The notes beneath the pieces are model-generated. The model saw nothing but the letters and a program-made list of their open reading frames with translations, did no database searches and was not told the DNA's origin. Made by a program: the position numbers and the translations under genes. From an uncultured Collinsella sp. (GTDB taxonomy: Bacteria > Actinomycetota > Coriobacteriia > Coriobacteriales > Coriobacteriaceae), in the NCBI GenBank assembly GCA_900541875.1, contig UQLF01000001.1, positions 1 through 64,000 of the forward strand: a stretch of 64,000 nucleotides of DNA, read 5' to 3'. Positions 61,354-64,000 of this stretch are shown here, in pieces; the first letter of the stretch is position 1, and each line of letters starts with the position of its first letter.

Positions 61354-61500
61354 AAAATCTCGATCTGTAACATCTAGACCCGATTTGGGCGGCTAGGTGT
61401 TACAGATCGAGATGTTTCGGCAGGACGGTCTTCGTTTGTCTAAATCTGTAACACGAGGGACGGATTTTGCCGAGTAACTGTTACAGATTGAGATTTTCCG
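61354..61500. repeat. Two related hairpin repeats in tandem after tRNA-fMet
   Basis: Hairpin 1 (arms 61357-61372 and 61398-61413, ATCTCGATCTGTAACA) and hairpin 2 (arms 61443-61453 and 61479-61489, AATCTGTAACA) share the sequence TGTTACAGAT-GAGAT-TT-C followed by GGACGGT. Hairpin interiors differ. They form a direct tandem repeat about 82 bases apart. Confidence 0.8.
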
Positions 61501-61817
61501 CCGGGACGGTTTTCAGACACTTACGCCGCTCGATGTTCTCGAGGCGCAGCAGAACCATAAATAAGATAACTCGATTATCAGAGGCGGGTGCCATAAGGCA
61601 CATCGCTCCTTTTGCATGTGGCGGCAAGGGCCGGGCGCTCCAAATAATTGCCCAAACGCATGGTTCATCCGCACAAAGCCCATGGTCGCTATGGGCAAAT
61701 ATCGGTGCGCCTGCACATGGTTTTGGGCCTGTTTTCGAGCGAAAGTATGGCTGTCGATACGCATGCAATTCGCATGAAGTCCGAGCTCGTCCAAGAGCCC
61801 TATAAAGGAGGATTCGC
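61501..61817. other. Leader region of the flavoprotein gene
   Basis: About 300 bases without a gene. A GCCCATGG/CTATGGGC inverted repeat lies at 61678-61700. CCTATAAAGGAGGA at the end holds the ribosome site. No promoter is certain. Confidence 0.45.
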
Positions 61818-63323
61818 ATGAAACAGTTAGAGACCGACGTCGTTGTCGTCGCCGCGGGTCTGAGTGGCCTTGCCGCAGCGGTCGCTGCAGCCGAGGCGGG
61901 CGCTCGCGTCATTGCCCTGGAGAAGGCCCCCATTACCGGTGGCGCCGCCAACATGGGCATGGGACCTGCCGCCGCTGGCTCTCCGCTCCAGAAGGCCTCG
62001 ATGATCGAGGTCACGCCTGGCGAGCTCTTTCGTCGCCATATGTTCTACACCCATTACCAGGTCGATGCCCGCCTGGTGCGCGACTATTACTTTAAGTCGG
62101 GCGACACCATCGCATGGCTGCAGGACATGGGCGTGGAGTTTAACTCTGTGCGCCCGGCATTCCGCGCCCGCGAGCGCACGCGCGCCTATTCCGACGGCGA
62201 GTATACCTGGCATGTCGTGCAGCCTGAGGACGGCTCGGAGCCTGGCCCTCGCGCGGCGACCACGATGACCAAGCGCATGACCGAGCGTGCTCAGGACCTG
62301 GGCGTCGAGTTTATGTTTGAGTGCCCGGGCACCGGCCTTATCAAGGGCGAGGACGGCGCCATCTGCGGCGTGACCGCCAAGGACAAGGACGGCGAGGAGT
62401 ACCAGATCTCGTGCAAGTCCGCGATCGTCGCCACGGGTGGCTTTGGCCACAACGCCAAGCTCATCAAGGAGAAGCTCGATTTTGAGTGGGGTACCGACCT
62501 GTTCTCGTTTGCCATTCCGGGCATGGACGGCGACGGCATCAACATGTGCCACGAGGTTGGCGGCGGCCACACCCCGGTGACCATGGAGCTCATGTATCAG
62601 ATTCCCGACAACATGAACCACTTCTATGTCGAGGGTGCATTCCGTCAGCCGTGCTATTGGTGCAACCGTCTGGGTGAGCGCTTTATGCCGGAGGACGAGA
62701 TCTTCAACACCACCTTTGTCGGCAACGCCATCAACCATCTCCCCGGCAAGGTCGCCTATGCCATCTTTGATTCCCGCATGCTCAAGCATTGGAAGAAGGA
62801 TGGCCCGGATATCGTCAGCCATGTCCATCCGCACGACCTGTACGACGGCTTTGAGGAGCAGTGGAACCGCGACCTGGAGGCTGGCTACCCGGCAATCTGC
62901 CAGGCCGATACGCTGGAGGAGCTTGCCGAGAAGGCGGGTATCGACGTGGAGGGCCTGCTCGCCAACGTCGATGAGTACAACGAGATGTGCGACAACGGCT
63001 GGGACGACATCTTTGAGAAAGAGCGCGAGTTTATGAAGCCGCTCGAGAAGGGCCCCTTCTATTGCTGCAAGCAGTACTGCGGCGCCTACGGCACCCTGGG
63101 CGGCGTGCTCATCAACCACAAGATGGAGGTCATGACCGACGACTACGAGGTCATCCCTGGCCTGTACTGCGTTGGTACCGATGCCTGCACCATCTATGGC
63201 GACTCCTATAACTACTGCATTCCGGGTAACACCATGGGCTTCTGCCTTAACTCGGGTCGCATCGCCGGTGAAAACGCCGCCGCAGCCCTCTTTGAGGACG
63301 CGGGCGACGAGGAGTGGTCGTAA
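61818..63323 (+). CDS. FAD-dependent fumarate-reductase/ketosteroid-dehydrogenase-like flavoprotein
   Basis: A 501-residue protein of the FAD_binding_2 family. The N-terminal dinucleotide motif reads VVVAAGLSGLAAAVAA, with alanine where the first glycine of GxGxxG is usual. ALEKAPITGGAANMGMG (near residue 34), IVATGGFGHN (near 205) and a C-terminal VGTDACTIYGDSYNY/PGNTMGFCLNSGRIAGE segment complete the fold. There is no flavin-attachment domain, secretion signal or haem motif, so it is cytoplasmic. AAAGGAGGA precedes the ATG. The substrate is unknown; the iron-sulfur protein after it may pass it electrons. Confidence 0.85.
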   Translation: MKQLETDVVVVAAGLSGLAAAVAAAEAGARVIALEKAPITGGAANMGMGPAAAGSPLQKASMIEVTPGELFRRHMFYTHYQVDARLVRDYYFKSGDTIAWLQDMGVEFNSVRPAFRARERTRAYSDGEYTWHVVQPEDGSEPGPRAATTMTKRMTERAQDLGVEFMFECPGTGLIKGEDGAICGVTAKDKDGEEYQISCKSAIVATGGFGHNAKLIKEKLDFEWGTDLFSFAIPGMDGDGINMCHEVGGGHTPVTMELMYQIPDNMNHFYVEGAFRQPCYWCNRLGERFMPEDEIFNTTFVGNAINHLPGKVAYAIFDSRMLKHWKKDGPDIVSHVHPHDLYDGFEEQWNRDLEAGYPAICQADTLEELAEKAGIDVEGLLANVDEYNEMCDNGWDDIFEKEREFMKPLEKGPFYCCKQYCGAYGTLGGVLINHKMEVMTDDYEVIPGLYCVGTDACTIYGDSYNYCIPGNTMGFCLNSGRIAGENAAAALFEDAGDEEWS

Positions 63324-63390
63324 CACCGTAGCTATTCGCGCCTGCAGACACCTACGCGTTGGGTGCAGGCGGGGATTTGCCCTACAAGCG

Positions 63391-63428
63391 AGGCGCTCGG
63401 GATCGCTTTGGTCCCGGGCGCCTTTCTG
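63391..63428 (+). terminator. Hairpin between the flavoprotein and iron-sulfur genes
   Basis: AGGCGCTCGGGA pairs with TCCCGGGCGCCT (one mismatch) and is followed by TTCT. It may partially end the first transcript or act as a leader hairpin of the next gene. Another hairpin, CGCCTGCA/TGCAGGCG, lies at 63339-63372. Confidence 0.5.
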
Positions 63429-63456
63429 GACAAGAGCGACATTTTGAGGGGAACGA

Positions 63457-64000
63457 ATGAAGCTAACGATTAATGGAGTCGAGGTCGAGGCGCGCGAGGG
63501 GCAGAATGTTCTGGAGGCCGCGCTCGATGCCGGCATCTACATTCCGCATCTGTGCAAACATCCCGATCTTGAGGCCGTTGGCGGGTGTCGCCTATGCATG
63601 GTCGAGATCGAAGGCCAAGACGAGCCAGTGTGTGCCTGCAAGACGCAGGTTGCCGAGGGGATGGTCGTCAACACGACGGGCGAGCAGGCCGAGCGCGTGC
63701 GTAAGCTGGCAATGGAGCTAATCCTGGCCACGCATCCCGCCGATTGCACCGGCTGCCCCAAGTACGGCAAGTGCGAGCTGCAGTCTATGTATCAGTACCT
63801 GGGGGTTTCGCCGGCGCGCTGGCGCACTAAGAGCCGTCCGGTCGCAACGGACGAATCGAACCCGCTGATCACCCATATGTTCACCCGCTGCATTCGCTGC
63901 GGCCGCTGCGTGCGCGCGTGCCGCGAGCTGCGCGGCGCCGGCGTCTTGGACTATCAGCGTACCGAGGACGGCATTCGCATTGGCACCGACGGCAGTGTGA
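63457..64000 (+). CDS. NuoG/HydA-like iron-sulfur protein, 5' part
   Basis: The first 181 residues of a protein cut by the window end. A plant-type [2Fe-2S] domain has IPHLCKHPDLEAVGGCRLC plus CACKT (near 31-68). A histidine-ligated cluster follows, HPADCTGCPKYGKC (near 93-106). Then CIRCGRCVRACREL (near 147-160) starts [4Fe-4S] binding. This is the N-terminal order of NuoG, iron hydrogenases and formate dehydrogenase alpha subunits; which one cannot be told. GAGGGGAACGA precedes the ATG. Confidence 0.85.
   Translation, partial: MKLTINGVEVEAREGQNVLEAALDAGIYIPHLCKHPDLEAVGGCRLCMVEIEGQDEPVCACKTQVAEGMVVNTTGEQAERVRKLAMELILATHPADCTGCPKYGKCELQSMYQYLGVSPARWRTKSRPVATDESNPLITHMFTRCIRCGRCVRACRELRGAGVLDYQRTEDGIRIGTDGSV

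Noticed and set aside
60999..61373. Upstream extension of coaX through the tRNA-fMet region
   Set aside because: The extra 125 codons cross the tRNA on the opposite strand, and the internal ATG at 60998 has a good ribosome site and the family's true N-terminus.
61354..61500. A short CRISPR array
   Set aside because: Only two units, each an imperfect hairpin with differing arm lengths and no spacer regularity; no cas genes.

Overview
The window reads as chromosome of a high-GC Gram-positive anaerobe of the class Coriobacteriia, most likely Collinsella. The genus is inferred from gene content and from remembered protein relatives, not from a search. Supporting signs are the rpsF-ssb-rpsR-rplI order followed by dnaB, a translational PyrR-type site in front of carA, an NfnAB/SudAB-type pair, CCA-encoding tRNA genes, and many palindromic intergenic repeats. 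No rRNA, CRISPR array, integrase, transposase or prophage was seen.

Layout. 0-0.5 kb is a tRNA-Ile/Ala/Ile operon. 0.6-6.1 kb holds a bifunctional-nuclease-domain protein, two small unknown proteins, typA, a bactofilin-like membrane protein and a TRIC-type channel. 6.2-7.5 kb is an islet: a Vsr/AbiEi-like nuclease gene between two inverted palindromic elements. 7.5-7.8 kb has two serine tRNAs. 8.1-11.6 kb is rpsF-ssb-rpsR-rplI and dnaB. 11.6-24 kb is rich in nucleotide biosynthesis: purA, purD, a NUDIX hydrolase, an ABC exporter, carA-carB and purE. 24-27 kb has a sortase, moaE and a multi-span membrane protein. 27-30.7 kb is purF-purM-purN. 30.9-34.8 kb has an AlbA/Schlafen-type ATPase, a lone PTS EIIA, a parvulin-type foldase and a YqeY protein. 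35-38.7 kb is a polar amino acid ABC transporter and a cytidylate-kinase-like protein. 38.8-46.6 kb is a reverse-strand block: the NfnAB-like pair, pth, then an inserted islet with a frameshifted second Vsr/AbiEi-like gene between two terminal-inverted-repeat elements, then prs and glmU. 46.8-55.4 kb is an ECF transporter (ecfT, fused ecfA, ecfS) split by a module of amidohydrolase, MATE exporter, membrane-anchored LuxR regulator and small membrane protein. 55.9-61 kb has exonuclease III, a sirtuin, a folP-folK fusion, a biotin-ligase-like protein and coaX. 61.2-64 kb has tRNA-fMet, a flavoprotein and the start of a NuoG-like iron-sulfur protein that runs off the window.

How it fits together. 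The pur genes (A, D, E, F, M, N), prs and carAB supply PRPP, purines and carbamoyl phosphate. carA is predicted to be controlled by PyrR. folP-folK makes folate precursors used by the purine formyltransferases.

The most unusual content is non-coding. At least a dozen long inverted repeats of several families sit between genes, and one sits inside a gene. Two of them share a conserved loop but have different, self-complementary stems. One forms the translated linker of the fused EcfA protein. Two other pairs bracket the two Vsr/AbiEi-like nuclease genes, which resembles the REP-plus-RAYT arrangement but with a different enzyme. That arrangement is the best candidate here for an undescribed system.
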